A stretch of 64,000 nucleotides of DNA from Nitrosarchaeum sp. (GTDB taxonomy: Archaea; Thermoproteota; Nitrososphaeria; Nitrososphaerales; Nitrosopumilaceae): the NCBI GenBank assembly GCA_025699025.1, contig JAILWJ010000002.1:409857-473856 (forward strand), in the 5' to 3' direction. Below are positions 8,105-17,573 of this stretch, piece by piece (position 1 is the first letter of the stretch; every line of letters starts with the position of its first letter). The position numbers and the translations under genes are program-made. The notes below the pieces were generated by a model that did no database searches, was not told the origin of the DNA, and saw only the letters and a program-made list of their open reading frames with translations.

Positions 8105-10426
8105 TCAGTTATCTGCCAGATTGTGCATGGACTTTAGATCATTCTTGTATGGCTCTAGATTCTCTGGAATCTTTACCGAGATCGAGTCCTTTAGTGAGAG
8201 ATTCTTGTTTTTCTTTTCGTTCCATACCAGCGAATTAAAATCTGTGATCTCTTTGGTTATGCTGCTAAGATCTTCCAGTGATTCAGGCTCTGCTTGGCGC
8301 TGTCTGTGAATGCTTTCCTTGGAATATAGTTCCTTCCAAAGATATTCAGTGATAAATGGAGTTATTGGGGCCAGCAGCTTCAAAATTGTTGAAAGCGTCT
8401 TGTGCAGTGTGAATATTGCCCCGTTCCTTTCTTCGTCTGTAAAGCCAATTCCATATGCCCTGCCTTTTACCATTTCAATATAGTGTGCCGCAAAAATGTT
8501 CCAAGTAAATTCCCTGATTGCAATTGCTGGAACAAAAAAGTTATACTCGTCATACCCTTTCTTGCATTCTTTTACTAAGTTGTCAAGCTCTGAGAGTATC
8601 CACTTGTCAGTCGGATTTGGGCTTCCTGACTCGATTACCGGAAAACTTGAGAGGAACCTTGAGACGTTCCATAGTTTACTCAAAAACTTTTTTGTAGATT
8701 CTATTTTTTGTTCGTTGCATCTAAAGTCATAACCGTGATTAATCTCACTCGCACTCCAAAATCTAAAAGTATCCGCTCCCAGTCTCTCAATCACCGGAAG
8801 TGGATCGATTGCGTTTCCTTTGCTCTTGCTCATCTTCATTCCCTTTTCATCAAGACCATATCCCATAATCCAAGCTTCAGACCATGGTTTTTTTCCTGTC
8901 AGCTGCTCGCATCTAAGAAGCGTATAGTACAACCATGTCCTGACAATGTCTTTTGCCTGGGGTCGTATGGTTGTAGGGTACACCTTTTCAAAAAACTCCT
9001 TGTCTTTGTTGAATCTAGAGACAAATAACGGTGATACGCTAGAGTCCATCCATGTATCAAAGGTCCTCTCCTCTCCTACAAACTCTGCATTGCCACACTT
9101 GGAGCATTTTGGTATCGGAGACTTTTCTGCCCACGGCCTGTAATATCTTCCAGGCTCTGGAACATGCGGCTCTGAGCATGACTTGCAGTACCAAATTGGG
9201 ATTTCGGTGCCGTAGAACCTTCTTCTGGATATTGGCCAGTCTATGCTAATTGACTCCAGCCAGTTCATTAAAATCTGCTTGTGCATGGGAGGATGGAACT
9301 TGATCTCCTGTCCAAGCCTTCTTATCTTGTCAATTGCATCTTTTTGTTTGAGATAGTATTCCTCCATTGGAATTATCTCAATTGGATTCTTGCTTCGCTC
9401 CGATACTGGAGTTCTGTGAACAATGTCTTCTATCTTCTCTACAAATCCATTGCTTTCAAGGTCTTCGATGATCTTTGCTCTGGCCTGTTTTGGTTTTAGC
9501 CCCACATATACTCCTGCAGCTTCAGTCATTTTGCCGTCCAGTCCTATTGCTACAACTTCCTCCATTTCAAATTCCCTAAACAGCGCAACATCGTTTTGAT
9601 CCCCGTAACTGCATACCATCACTGCACCGGAACCAAACTCCTTCTGAGCTGAATGGTGTGTCCTCAGTACTACTTCCGCATTTGTTATTGGAACTGTGAT
9701 CTTTTTGCCGATATACTCCGCATATCTTTCGTCTTCAGGATTTACAATGATTGTTTTGCATGCGCAAAGAAGCTCAGGTCTTGTACTTGCAATGATGATT
9801 TCCTTGTCGGTATCTTTTATCTTAAATTTCATGTATACTAGCTTTGTTGGGATATCTTCATAGGTAATCTCTGCATCAGCTATTGTGGTGCCAGACACCC
9901 AGTCATAGTTGTTTGGCCTGTTTGCAAGATATATCTCGCCTCTCTTCCACAACTCGATAAATGTTGACTGTGTCAGGGTTCTGTATTCTTCTGAATCTGT
10001 CCTGTAATAGTTTGAAAAGTTTCCGCTGATTCCCAGGTTTTTCATAATTAGAATCATCTCTGCTTCCAAGTCATCAAGTGCCTCTCTGCACAGTTTCAGG
10101 AACTCGCCTCTTTCCGTCTCACGCATTCTGATGTTGTGTTTTTTCTCTGTGTACAATTCTACAGGTAATCCGTTTCTGTCAATACCAATTGGAAAGTAGA
10201 CATTCTTTCCGGCCATTCTTGCCGTGCGTGAAATCATGTCTATCTGCGAATAGTGAGCCGCTGCTCCGATATGCCAAGGCCTGCCTGATGGGTATGGAGG
10301 CGGCGTATCTATTGTAAAATTTTCATCCTGGGGAACAAAGTCATAGATTTTGTCTTCCTCCCACTGCCTGAGAATCTTTTTTTCTAATTCTGGATTCCAT
10401 GCTTTTTCAGTGATCTTGGGTTCCAT
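8105..10426 (-). CDS. valS: Valyl-tRNA synthetase
   Basis: Charges tRNA-Val. The 773-residue protein has the class Ia features: a HIGH-type motif (HIGA, residues 52-55) after PPPYPSGRPW, an editing CP1 domain (STRPELL), zinc-knuckle Cys pairs (CKSC ... CSKCGN) and the KMSKS loop at residues 531-535 (GMKMSKSKGN), then an alpha-helical anticodon-binding domain. The YPSGRPWHIGA form of the first signature differs from the usual SGxLHIGH of bacterial ValRS and is shorter overall, lacking the bacterial C-terminal coiled coil. It starts 6 nt after the upstream PTPS-fusion gene, so the two are probably cotranscribed. Confidence 0.93.
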   Translation of the reverse strand: MEPKITEKAWNPELEKKILRQWEEDKIYDFVPQDENFTIDTPPPYPSGRPWHIGAAAHYSQIDMISRTARMAGKNVYFPIGIDRNGLPVELYTEKKHNIRMRETERGEFLKLCREALDDLEAEMILIMKNLGISGNFSNYYRTDSEEYRTLTQSTFIELWKRGEIYLANRPNNYDWVSGTTIADAEITYEDIPTKLVYMKFKIKDTDKEIIIASTRPELLCACKTIIVNPEDERYAEYIGKKITVPITNAEVVLRTHHSAQKEFGSGAVMVCSYGDQNDVALFREFEMEEVVAIGLDGKMTEAAGVYVGLKPKQARAKIIEDLESNGFVEKIEDIVHRTPVSERSKNPIEIIPMEEYYLKQKDAIDKIRRLGQEIKFHPPMHKQILMNWLESISIDWPISRRRFYGTEIPIWYCKSCSEPHVPEPGRYYRPWAEKSPIPKCSKCGNAEFVGEERTFDTWMDSSVSPLFVSRFNKDKEFFEKVYPTTIRPQAKDIVRTWLYYTLLRCEQLTGKKPWSEAWIMGYGLDEKGMKMSKSKGNAIDPLPVIERLGADTFRFWSASEINHGYDFRCNEQKIESTKKFLSKLWNVSRFLSSFPVIESGSPNPTDKWILSELDNLVKECKKGYDEYNFFVPAIAIREFTWNIFAAHYIEMVKGRAYGIGFTDEERNGAIFTLHKTLSTILKLLAPITPFITEYLWKELYSKESIHRQRQAEPESLEDLSSITKEITDFNSLVWNEKKNKNLSLKDSISVKIPENLEPYKNDLKSMHNLADN

Positions 10427-10432
10427 TTTCTG

Positions 10433-11245
10433 CTATCTTGAAATATTTGAGATAATGTGGGATCCCTTGTTGTATCCTTCATAAATGTAAACTCCAACTG
10501 CTTCAACGTTGTGAGGCATCTTTGGTGCAAGCAGCTTGATTATCTCGCTTGACAGGTTCTCCACGGTTGCCTCTCCTTCCAAAAGATAAGTGGTGTTTTT
10601 TGGAACTTGCAAGTCAAACATGCCTTTGGGGCCTTCAAATTCTATCTTGTAATGTGACTCGTCCTCACTTTTGAGATATTTTCTGTTTATGAAGAACTTG
10701 TGATCAAAAACATTTACGACTTCCTTTATGATCTTTTTTGCGACTCCAAAGTCCAAAAGCAGGTTGTCCTTCATCTGTCCTACCAATTCTACCATTACCG
10801 ATGACGTGTGTCCGTGCAAAATGGAGCACTTTTCAACTAGCGGCAGAATGTGTGCATAATCAAATGAAAAAGACGGATCTTCTAGGAATATCGAACCTGT
10901 CTGTGGTGTTTTATCATAAAATACAATGTCTTGCAGTTCTTTGATCTGTGATGCGTATTTTGGATGCCCTATTGCCATTATTTTTTGCTCGGGCAACACT
11001 TCCTTGATCTCCTTGTATTTTTTTATGTCATCATCATTGTCTATAACTTCGATGAGTCCCTTGCTTGTCTTAAAATCAACCTTGAATGTCTTGCCATTTA
11101 GTGATAGATCGTAATCATAATCATAGTCTTCTTCAAGAAATGTAAGCATCTGTGCCACTGTAAGTTCGGTCCTTGATCTTAGCAGGTTGCCTCTTTTGTC
11201 TATGTATCTAAAATCAGAATCTAGTATAGTGGGACTTGAAGCCAT
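10433..11245 (-). CDS. PD-(D/E)XK-like domain fused to PTPS/QueD-family domain
   Basis: A 270-residue two-domain protein. Residues about 15-110 resemble a Vsr-like PD-(D/E)XK nuclease fold: LRSRTEL with E27, LNGKTFKVDF with D57 and LIEVID with E66. Residues about 125-270 are a 6-pyruvoyl-tetrahydropterin synthase/QueD domain with zinc ligands H132 (FDYAH), H144 and H146 (LHGH), the catalytic Cys140 (KCSILHGH) and DFGVAKKII, FDHKFF motifs. QueD/PTPS enzymes convert dihydroneopterin triphosphate in 7-deazaguanine or pterin synthesis. A pterin carbinolamine dehydratase lies just upstream on the same strand, which favours a pterin role. Why a nuclease-like domain should be fused is unknown; it may be catalytically dead. 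Confidence 0.85.
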   Translation of the reverse strand: MASSPTILDSDFRYIDKRGNLLRSRTELTVAQMLTFLEEDYDYDYDLSLNGKTFKVDFKTSKGLIEVIDNDDDIKKYKEIKEVLPEQKIMAIGHPKYASQIKELQDIVFYDKTPQTGSIFLEDPSFSFDYAHILPLVEKCSILHGHTSSVMVELVGQMKDNLLLDFGVAKKIIKEVVNVFDHKFFINRKYLKSEDESHYKIEFEGPKGMFDLQVPKNTTYLLEGEATVENLSSEIIKLLAPKMPHNVEAVGVYIYEGYNKGSHIISNISR

Positions 11246-11312
11246 GTGAAGTCATCTGGCTATGCTCTGTATATAAATTCTGTAACAAAAAAAAGATTCA
11301 GAGATTTTGAAA

Positions 11313-11591
11313 TTAAACTAGTGAATTTAGAATCTTGGCAAGATTGATGTCATTTTGTGTAATCCCGCCTGCATCATGAGTTGTCAAATCCACTGTCAGT
11401 TTGTTGTACACGTTGAACCATTCTGGATGGTGGTTCATTTTTTCACAATGCATAGCTGCTCTGCTCATAAAGCCAAATGCCTGATTAAAGTCTCTGAACT
11501 CAAACTCTTTGTGAAGTTTTTCATTTTTTATGCTCCATCCGTCAAGACTCTTTAGTTCTGCCTGCAATGCGTCTGGTGATAACCGCATCAT
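11313..11591 (-). CDS. phhB: Pterin-4a-carbinolamine dehydratase
   Basis: Dehydrates 4a-hydroxytetrahydropterin, recycling the cofactor of aromatic amino acid hydroxylases; the same fold also serves as a transcription coactivator (DCoH) in animals. The 92-residue protein has the family core [17 protein letters not shown] followed by [12 protein letters not shown], which holds the active-site His residues. Length is normal. It lies 67 nt upstream of the PTPS-domain gene on the same strand, suggesting a shared pterin pathway, although no aromatic hydroxylase is in the window. Confidence 0.93.
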   Translation of the reverse strand: MMRLSPDALQAELKSLDGWSIKNEKLHKEFEFRDFNQAFGFMSRAAMHCEKMNHHPEWFNVYNKLTVDLTTHDAGGITQNDINLAKILNSLV

Positions 11592-11666
11592 GCCTTGTTT
11601 TATACAAGACTACATTAATAGTTAAAGCATAAAATTAATCAGAATCACAACAAGGATAGTCACACA

Positions 11667-12422
11667 ATGAACGATTTGAGAAAAGAACTGCTTGAGAATA
11701 TCAAGACTGCCATTGCAGAGAATATACCTGAAAAGAAAATTGGTATTGCATTCTCTGGAGGAGTTGACAGCACACTGATCTCCAAGATATGCCATGATCT
11801 TGGCTATGACATCACCTTGTTAACCATTGGATTTCCTGAATCACATGACATACTGTTTGCAAAAGAGGTCAATCAATACCTAAAGTTCAAGTATGAAACG
11901 CTTGAGATTGAATCGGATTCCTTTGCTAAAATTTCTTCTAAAATAAACCAAAAAATAAAAACAGAGAACCTGTCGTGGAATGAAAACAGCATTGCATTTT
12001 ACTATGTATCCAAACTGGCAAAAAGACTGGGACTTGGTGTTGTAGTCACTGCAAATGGAATTGATGAGCTGTTCTGCGGGTATAATGCGTATAGGGATGC
12101 CATATCTGAAGGCGAGCCCAGAGTAATTGAGGTGATGGACTCTAAGCTTGACAATGAAGTCAAAATGATGAATGCTGTCAATCTGGTTGCATCTGAATTC
12201 TCAGTCAGAATTGTACAGCCTCTGCTTTCTGCAAAGTTTGTGGAGTTTGCAAAAACAGTTCCGTTGTCAGAAAAAATCCACAACTCTGAGGATCTGTACC
12301 GCAAGCACATCATTCGCAAGCTTGCAAGCGAAATCGGAGTGCCGGAAATCTCATGCAACAAAAGAAAAAAGGCACTGCAGTACGGCTCCAAAATCCACAA
12401 GGCGCTCTTAAAGACTAGATGA
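11667..12422 (+). CDS. Asparagine synthase-like ATP pyrophosphatase
   Basis: A 251-residue protein containing only the synthetase half of class B asparagine synthase: the P-loop FSGGVDSTL (residues about 29-37), the NGIDELFCGY motif that binds the activated aspartate/ATP region, and a helical C-terminus. There is no N-terminal glutaminase domain, so ammonia would have to come from elsewhere, or the substrate is different, as in the many N-type ATPases that adenylate a carboxylate or carbonyl. Its exact substrate cannot be read from the sequence. It overlaps the convergent purB gene by 8 nt. Confidence 0.82.
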   Translation: MNDLRKELLENIKTAIAENIPEKKIGIAFSGGVDSTLISKICHDLGYDITLLTIGFPESHDILFAKEVNQYLKFKYETLEIESDSFAKISSKINQKIKTENLSWNENSIAFYYVSKLAKRLGLGVVVTANGIDELFCGYNAYRDAISEGEPRVIEVMDSKLDNEVKMMNAVNLVASEFSVRIVQPLLSAKFVEFAKTVPLSEKIHNSEDLYRKHIIRKLASEIGVPEISCNKRKKALQYGSKIHKALLKTR

Positions 12423-13779
12423 ATCTTTTTACTATTCTGTGAACTGACTTGTTGACGTTGCTAATTATGACGGGTGATGCTCCTAGGTGTTTTTCTGGCA
12501 AAAATATCGCATCAATCTCCTTTTCTGAGAGCTTTGATGCAAATGCCTTGTCTTTTTTGATTGCATCGATATACTGGATTCCCTTGTCCTTTGCTTCAAA
12601 TGCCACCCTTTGAACGTCTCTGTATGCTACGAACCTTGGCACTCCTTTCTTGATGAGTGCCTCCAAGACAAACTCTGCAAAAATCTGGCCCTTTGTCATG
12701 TACAAATTCTCGATGATTCTTTTCTCATCTACCATCAGGTTGGAGACTATCTTTGTCATAGTTTCAAGCATCTCGTCTGCTAGAATCGATGCCGTGGGAA
12801 TGACGAATCTCTCGTTTGCAGAGTTTGAAAGATCTCGCTCGTGCCATAATGGAATGTTTTCAAATGTAATGCCTATCTGGCTGCGCAACATCTTTGAAAA
12901 TGATGAAACTCGCTCACTCTTGATTGGGTTTCTCTTTACCGGAACTGCACTGCTTCCCATCTGCCCCTTTTTGAAATGCTCTGCAACCTCGGCAATCTCT
13001 GTTCTCTGCAAGTTCCTAATCTCAACTGCAATCTTTTCTAGTGTGGCGCCAATCAGCGCCAATTCAAAAATGTATTCTGCATACCTCTCTCTTGGAACCA
13101 CCTGCGTCGTTACTTCTGCAGGGTGGAGGCCCAGGCGTTTTGCGACTCTTTTTTGAACCTCAAGTGATCTTGCTCCCATGAGCGAACCAGTACCTACGAC
13201 TCCAAGTGTCTTGCAAATCAGGATTCGTTCTTTGAGCTGCTCTATCCTTTCCACATGCTTTGCCATCTCTGCTGCCCAGTTTGCAAATTTTAATCCAAAC
13301 GATATGATGCTTGCATGTTGTCCATGAGTCCTCCCGACTGCGGGAATCTTTGAATGCTGAACAGCTCTCTTTGCAAGAATTGATGCTAGCTTGGCAACTT
13401 TTGGTTCGATAATGTTTAGTGCATCTCTCATCTGCATTGAATTGCTTGTATCTACTAGATCATTGCTAGTCAAACCATAGTGAATCCACGGTCTTGCATC
13501 TTTGGGACACTTTTCACTTAGTGATTCAACCAGCGCGGCTGTATCGTGATCACTTTTTGCCTCCAATTCTTTGATCCTTTTAACTGAAATTTTTCCTGAC
13601 ATGGCAGCCTTTAGAATTTTTTTTCCGACAGTTTTTGGAATGAGTCCAATTTCGCTTTGCGATACGGCAGCAGCACCCTCTATCTCCAGCTGATAGTCTA
13701 CCTTCTTTTGCTCACTGAAGATATTCATCATCTCTTTGGTACCATAACGCCCGCTGTCTATGGGTAAAATTGCCAACAT
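12415..13779 (-). CDS. purB: Adenylosuccinate lyase
   Basis: Catalyses two fumarate eliminations in purine synthesis: SAICAR to AICAR and adenylosuccinate to AMP. The 454-residue sequence shows the superfamily signature GSSAVPVKRNPIKSE around residue 275, TSNDLVDTSN, and the GRTHGQHA motif with the catalytic His near residue 150. The Val in place of the common Met/Pro-His (GSSAMPHKRNP) is within family variation. purA, the preceding step to AMP, is elsewhere in the window at 31506. Confidence 0.95.
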   Translation of the reverse strand: MLAILPIDSGRYGTKEMMNIFSEQKKVDYQLEIEGAAAVSQSEIGLIPKTVGKKILKAAMSGKISVKRIKELEAKSDHDTAALVESLSEKCPKDARPWIHYGLTSNDLVDTSNSMQMRDALNIIEPKVAKLASILAKRAVQHSKIPAVGRTHGQHASIISFGLKFANWAAEMAKHVERIEQLKERILICKTLGVVGTGSLMGARSLEVQKRVAKRLGLHPAEVTTQVVPRERYAEYIFELALIGATLEKIAVEIRNLQRTEIAEVAEHFKKGQMGSSAVPVKRNPIKSERVSSFSKMLRSQIGITFENIPLWHERDLSNSANERFVIPTASILADEMLETMTKIVSNLMVDEKRIIENLYMTKGQIFAEFVLEALIKKGVPRFVAYRDVQRVAFEAKDKGIQYIDAIKKDKAFASKLSEKEIDAIFLPEKHLGASPVIISNVNKSVHRIVKRFI

Positions 13780-13876
13780 CTGTTCTTGTTATATATTGAA
13801 AATAAATCTACTTATTAAAAAAACAAAAACAATCCTTTCAAGAACTTTTAAAATCCCACATAAAAAATCATGATTG

Positions 13877-14827
13877 ATGAAGGCAGCCGTATTTGATGGC
13901 AAGAAGATGAGGTTTGTACCTGACTACCCAGATCCAAACCTAGATGAGGCTATCGTGAAAATAACATTGGCGGGAATCTGTGGCACTGACCTGGAAATGT
14001 TAAATGGATACATGGGTTATCATGGAATTTTGGGGCATGAATTTGTGGGAGTCGTAATAAAATCGCACAACAAGGATCTGATGGGCAAAAGAGTCGTTGG
14101 TGAAATCAATGTAGGATGCGGCAAGTGCCAATCATGCAAAGACGGAATGGATAGACATTGCTCAAACAGGACGGTCCTTGGAATACTGCACAGAAACGGT
14201 GCATTTGCCGAATTTCTTTCATTGCCTGAAAAAAATCTGCACCTCCTACCTGATAATGTAAGTGATGAACAGGCTGTTTTTGTTGAGCCGCTTGCTGCGG
14301 CCTTTGAAATAACACAGCAAGTAGATTTGAATCCTGACTGGAAGATTGGGATAGTCGGGGATGGCAGACTTGCCCAGCTTGTTGCAAATGTCCTGAAACT
14401 TTACTGTTCTGACATTGTATGCTTTGGAAGACACCAAAACAAACTTGAAAATCTAAAAAGGTTGGGAGTCCATACAAAGATAGGGATAGATTCTGCTGAT
14501 GAACACAAGTTTGATCTGGTTGTAGAGGCAACTGGAAACAACTCTGGATTTTCTGATGCAACCAGACTCGTCAAGCCGCGTGGAACTGTTATCTTAAAAT
14601 CAACTGTTGCTTCCCAAGAAAATCTGGATCTAACTCCTGCAGTAGTCAATGAAATAACTCTGATTGGTTCTAGGTGTGGAACGTTTCGACCTGCAATTGA
14701 GGCCCTTTCCTCAAAAAAAATATCTGTTGACAATTTGATAGATTCTACATACCCGCTTGAAAAATTTCAGGATGCACTAGAACATGCTAAAAAGCCTGGC
14801 ACACTTAAGGTGTTTCTCAAGCCGTAA
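13877..14827 (+). CDS. Zinc-dependent alcohol dehydrogenase-like (MDR) protein
   Basis: A medium-chain dehydrogenase/reductase of 316 residues. The catalytic zinc site appears as GICGTDLE with GHEFVG, and the structural zinc lobe as CGKCQSCKDGMDRHC. A Rossmann domain (IGIVGDGRLAQLVANVL) would bind NAD(P). The GDGRLAQ form, rather than GxGxxG, resembles threonine/glucose dehydrogenase-like archaeal members. The longest frame begins with TTG at 13874, immediately followed by ATG at 13877 (MKAAVFDG), the typical MDR start. The substrate cannot be deduced. Confidence 0.87.
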   Translation: MKAAVFDGKKMRFVPDYPDPNLDEAIVKITLAGICGTDLEMLNGYMGYHGILGHEFVGVVIKSHNKDLMGKRVVGEINVGCGKCQSCKDGMDRHCSNRTVLGILHRNGAFAEFLSLPEKNLHLLPDNVSDEQAVFVEPLAAAFEITQQVDLNPDWKIGIVGDGRLAQLVANVLKLYCSDIVCFGRHQNKLENLKRLGVHTKIGIDSADEHKFDLVVEATGNNSGFSDATRLVKPRGTVILKSTVASQENLDLTPAVVNEITLIGSRCGTFRPAIEALSSKKISVDNLIDSTYPLEKFQDALEHAKKPGTLKVFLKP

Positions 14828-14896
14828 CCAAGTAATTGGTGATGTGTCTGGAGGATTTTAGATTTAAATTGGAATGAAAGACAATTTTATCATCTC

Positions 14897-16345
14897 ATGT
14901 CTTCAATAATTCCAAAAAAAATCAGCGAAAACCAGTACGTGATTGAAGCCGATTCCAATTTGGGCATGAAGGTTCCAGTAAAAATCTATGCTGATGAGAA
15001 TCTGATGCAAAAAATGCTAACAGACAGAACAATCATGCAGGCAATTAACGTCGCCTCGATTCCTGGAATTGTCAGCCATGGTGTGGTCTTGCCTGATGGA
15101 CATGAGGGGTATGGATTTCCTGTTGGTGGCGTGGCTGCAATGGATGCTGAAGAAGGAATGATCAGTCCCGGAGGTGTTGGGTATGACATCAACTGCGGCG
15201 TACGCTTGCTGCGAAGTAATCTAAATGAAGACACTGTGCGCTCCAAGTTAAAAGAACTTGTCACTGACTTGTTTGGCTCAATCCCATCAGGTGTTGGTTC
15301 TAAAGGAGCCGTAAATCTTTCTCATTCACAACTAGATGAAGTCTTAGTAAATGGTGTCAATTGGGCAATTGACAATGGATATGGCTCCTCAAATGATTCA
15401 GATGTGTGTGAGGAGAATGGGAAAATTGCAAACGCAGATCCAAACAAAGTTTCTGACAAGGCGCGCAAAAGAGGTGCACCGCAACTTGGTAGTCTTGGTT
15501 CTGGTAATCACTTTTTAGAAATACAAAAAGTTGCAGAGATCCATGATCAAGAGGCTGCAAAGAGGATGGGAATAACAGAAGGGACAATTACGATTTTGAT
15601 TCATTGTGGCTCTCGAGGATTTGGACATCAGGTGTGCAGTGATTATCTGAGAGTTTCAGAACAATCTTTAGAAAAATATGGCATTAATCTAGCTGACAGG
15701 GAACTTGCATGTGTTCCCAATACATCTGAGGAGGGAGAGTCGTACAGGAAGGCAATGTTTGCCGCATTGAATTTTGCTTGGAGTAACAGGCAGATGATCA
15801 CACATTGGACCAGAAAATCTTTTGAGCGGGTTTTCAACCAATCCGAATCCGATCTTGACATGAAACTGGTCTATGACGTGTCTCACAATATTGCCAAAGT
15901 TGAAAAACATAAAGTTGATGGAAAGGAAAGAAAACTTGTGGTGCACAGAAAGGGCGCAACTAGGGCATTTCCTGCAAACCGTGACGAGGTACCATTCAAG
16001 TATCGAGACATTGGCCAACCGGTTCTGATCCCAGGTTCTATGGGCACTGCAAGCTGGATTTTGTTGGGGCAGCCAAACTCCATGGATCTGAGTTTTGGCT
16101 CTACTGCTCATGGTGCGGGAAGAACCATGTCCAGATCAAAGGCACGTAGGAATTTTACTGAAAACGACGTCAAAAAATCACTCAGTGACAAGGGGATATT
16201 TCTTAAGGCATTGACAAGAGATGGGGTAGTAGAAGAGACTCCTGAGGCATACAAAGACGTTGATGCTGTAGTCAATGTATCTCATAATCTGGGAATAGCA
16301 ACAAAAGTGGCAAAATTGGTACCTATAGGTGTGATTAAGGGTTGA
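14897..16345 (+). CDS. rtcB: tRNA-splicing ligase RtcB
   Basis: GTP- and Mn2+-dependent RNA ligase that joins 2',3'-cyclic phosphate and 5'-OH ends of tRNA exons after intron removal. The 482-residue protein has the metal-site motif GGVGYDINCGVRL with D97 and C100, GSGNHFLE, HCGSRGFGHQ and the guanylated-His region STAHGAGRTMSR. No intein interrupts it, unlike some archaeal homologues. Its presence matches the two-intron tRNA-Trp at 3809-3961. The stop overlaps the TTG start of the PDCD5 homologue, which is typical of cotranslated neighbours. Confidence 0.96.
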   Translation: MSSIIPKKISENQYVIEADSNLGMKVPVKIYADENLMQKMLTDRTIMQAINVASIPGIVSHGVVLPDGHEGYGFPVGGVAAMDAEEGMISPGGVGYDINCGVRLLRSNLNEDTVRSKLKELVTDLFGSIPSGVGSKGAVNLSHSQLDEVLVNGVNWAIDNGYGSSNDSDVCEENGKIANADPNKVSDKARKRGAPQLGSLGSGNHFLEIQKVAEIHDQEAAKRMGITEGTITILIHCGSRGFGHQVCSDYLRVSEQSLEKYGINLADRELACVPNTSEEGESYRKAMFAALNFAWSNRQMITHWTRKSFERVFNQSESDLDMKLVYDVSHNIAKVEKHKVDGKERKLVVHRKGATRAFPANRDEVPFKYRDIGQPVLIPGSMGTASWILLGQPNSMDLSFGSTAHGAGRTMSRSKARRNFTENDVKKSLSDKGIFLKALTRDGVVEETPEAYKDVDAVVNVSHNLGIATKVAKLVPIGVIKG

Positions 16346-16752
16346 GTGATGATTCAGAGCTTGAAAGACTAAAGGCAAGACGCCTTGCCGAAATGCAAAA
16401 AAATATCTCCTCCAGACAAAATTCTGAAAAGCAAACTGAAGCCAAACCCAAAGCCACAAAAACTCCTAGAGAAATTCTTGTCCCAATACTTGGATACAGA
16501 GGACTTGAAGTATTACAAAACGCCGAATCACAATTTCCAAATGAAACAAAGACCGTGGTTGAGAAGCTAGCTGAACTAATTCAGACTGGAGAACTAAATG
16601 AAACAATCGATGGAGGAAAATTGCTGCTACTGTTTCGATCCATTGGCTTGAACATTCGAATGCAAACAAAGATCAACATTGAGCAGGATGGAAAATTTGT
16701 TTCCTTGTCTGACAAGCTCAGCCAACACCCGTCTGACAATGGTGACGATTGA
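16342..16752 (+). CDS. DNA-binding protein, PDCD5/TFAR19 family
   Basis: A 136-residue archaeal homologue of human PDCD5. The N-terminus SDDSELERLKARRLAEMQ and the core TPREILVPILGYRGLEVL, followed by a helical bundle (LAELIQTGELNETIDGGKLLLLF), match the family, which in archaea is described as a small helical nucleic-acid-binding protein of uncertain role. The start is TTG at 16342, overlapping the rtcB stop; no ATG in frame would preserve the conserved N-terminus. It is followed by a 1-nt overlap with an unknown gene. Confidence 0.88.
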   Translation: MSDDSELERLKARRLAEMQKNISSRQNSEKQTEAKPKATKTPREILVPILGYRGLEVLQNAESQFPNETKTVVEKLAELIQTGELNETIDGGKLLLLFRSIGLNIRMQTKINIEQDGKFVSLSDKLSQHPSDNGDD

Positions 16753-17063
16753 TGGACGTTACACTGGAAATCAGCACCACGGACTATCTCGGTGATCTAC
16801 TCTTGATAAAGAAGTCACTATCGCACATGGAGAGTTTGCTTGGGTGCTATAATGGATACGTTCTCAGTGAGCCTACAACAAACTTTGGCTGGACTTTTTT
16901 CAAAATTGCATTCAAAGCAAATTTCCAAACAGCAATCGAAGAAAAATTTGCAGACATGATTGGAAAATACCGATGGAGTAACCAATCAGAAAAGTTTGGA
17001 AAATTTATGAATGATTTTTTTAATGCTCGTGGATGTAATGTCAAAATTAAAATTTTGACCTAG
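16752..17063 (+). CDS. Hypothetical protein, 103 aa
   Basis: A small soluble protein without recognised motif, starting at an ATG that overlaps the PDCD5 stop (TGATG). A TTG at 16749 is also in frame. Sequence alternates strands and helices ([30 protein letters not shown]) and ends convergent with rps11, overlapping its stop by 4 nt. Coupling to rtcB and pdcd5 suggests a role in RNA metabolism, but that is inference only. Confidence 0.7.
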   Translation: MDVTLEISTTDYLGDLLLIKKSLSHMESLLGCYNGYVLSEPTTNFGWTFFKIAFKANFQTAIEEKFADMIGKYRWSNQSEKFGKFMNDFFNARGCNVKIKILT

Positions 17064-17551
17064 ACTCTTCTTCCTCTCTTTCCACCCTTCTTTCTAGTGG
17101 TGTCATGAGGTATTGGAGTTACATCATCAATTCTTCCAATTCTAAATCCGCCTCTTGCCAATGCTCTGATTGCTGCTTGTGCACCTGGGCCTGGAACTCT
17201 GGAACCTACTCCGCCAACTGCTCTTACTCTTATGTGAAATCCGGTAAATCCCTTTGTTCTTGCAACTTCTACCACTGCATTTGCTGCCTTCATTGCTGCA
17301 AACGGTGATGACTCGTATCTGTCAGCGTTTACATGGAATCCACCAGAACTAATTGCCACAGTTTCTGCGCCTGTAAGGTCGGTCATGTGGATAATTGTGT
17401 TATTGTAACTGCTGTAGATGTGGGCAATTCCCCACTTGTCAGGTCCTTCCTTTTTTGTTTCTGGCTCAGATCGTGTACTCTTAACCTCAGTCTCAGATTC
17501 CTCTTCAACTGGAGCCTCTACTTCCTCAATCTCTGCCTCAATTTCTGACAA
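17060..17551 (-). CDS. rps11: 30S ribosomal protein S11 (uS11)
   Basis: Platform protein of the small subunit that binds 16S rRNA near the decoding region. The core from residue 39 ([14 protein letters not shown]) through [18 protein letters not shown] to the basic tail [10 protein letters not shown] is fully conserved. It has an acidic N-terminal extension of about 38 residues ([18 protein letters not shown]) absent from most homologues. The start is TTG at 17551; a TTTAAA at 17574-17579 lies about 26 nt upstream, supporting a leaderless TTG start that includes the extension. Confidence 0.95.
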   Translation of the reverse strand: MSEIEAEIEEVEAPVEEESETEVKSTRSEPETKKEGPDKWGIAHIYSSYNNTIIHMTDLTGAETVAISSGGFHVNADRYESSPFAAMKAANAVVEVARTKGFTGFHIRVRAVGGVGSRVPGPGAQAAIRALARGGFRIGRIDDVTPIPHDTTRKKGGKRGRRV

Positions 17552-17573
17552 TGTCTACTCACACCTTAAAGGG

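Noticed and set aside
12650..13156. 168-codon plus-strand frame inside purB
   Set aside because: Antisense to catalytic parts of adenylosuccinate lyase, no start signal or recognisable domain.
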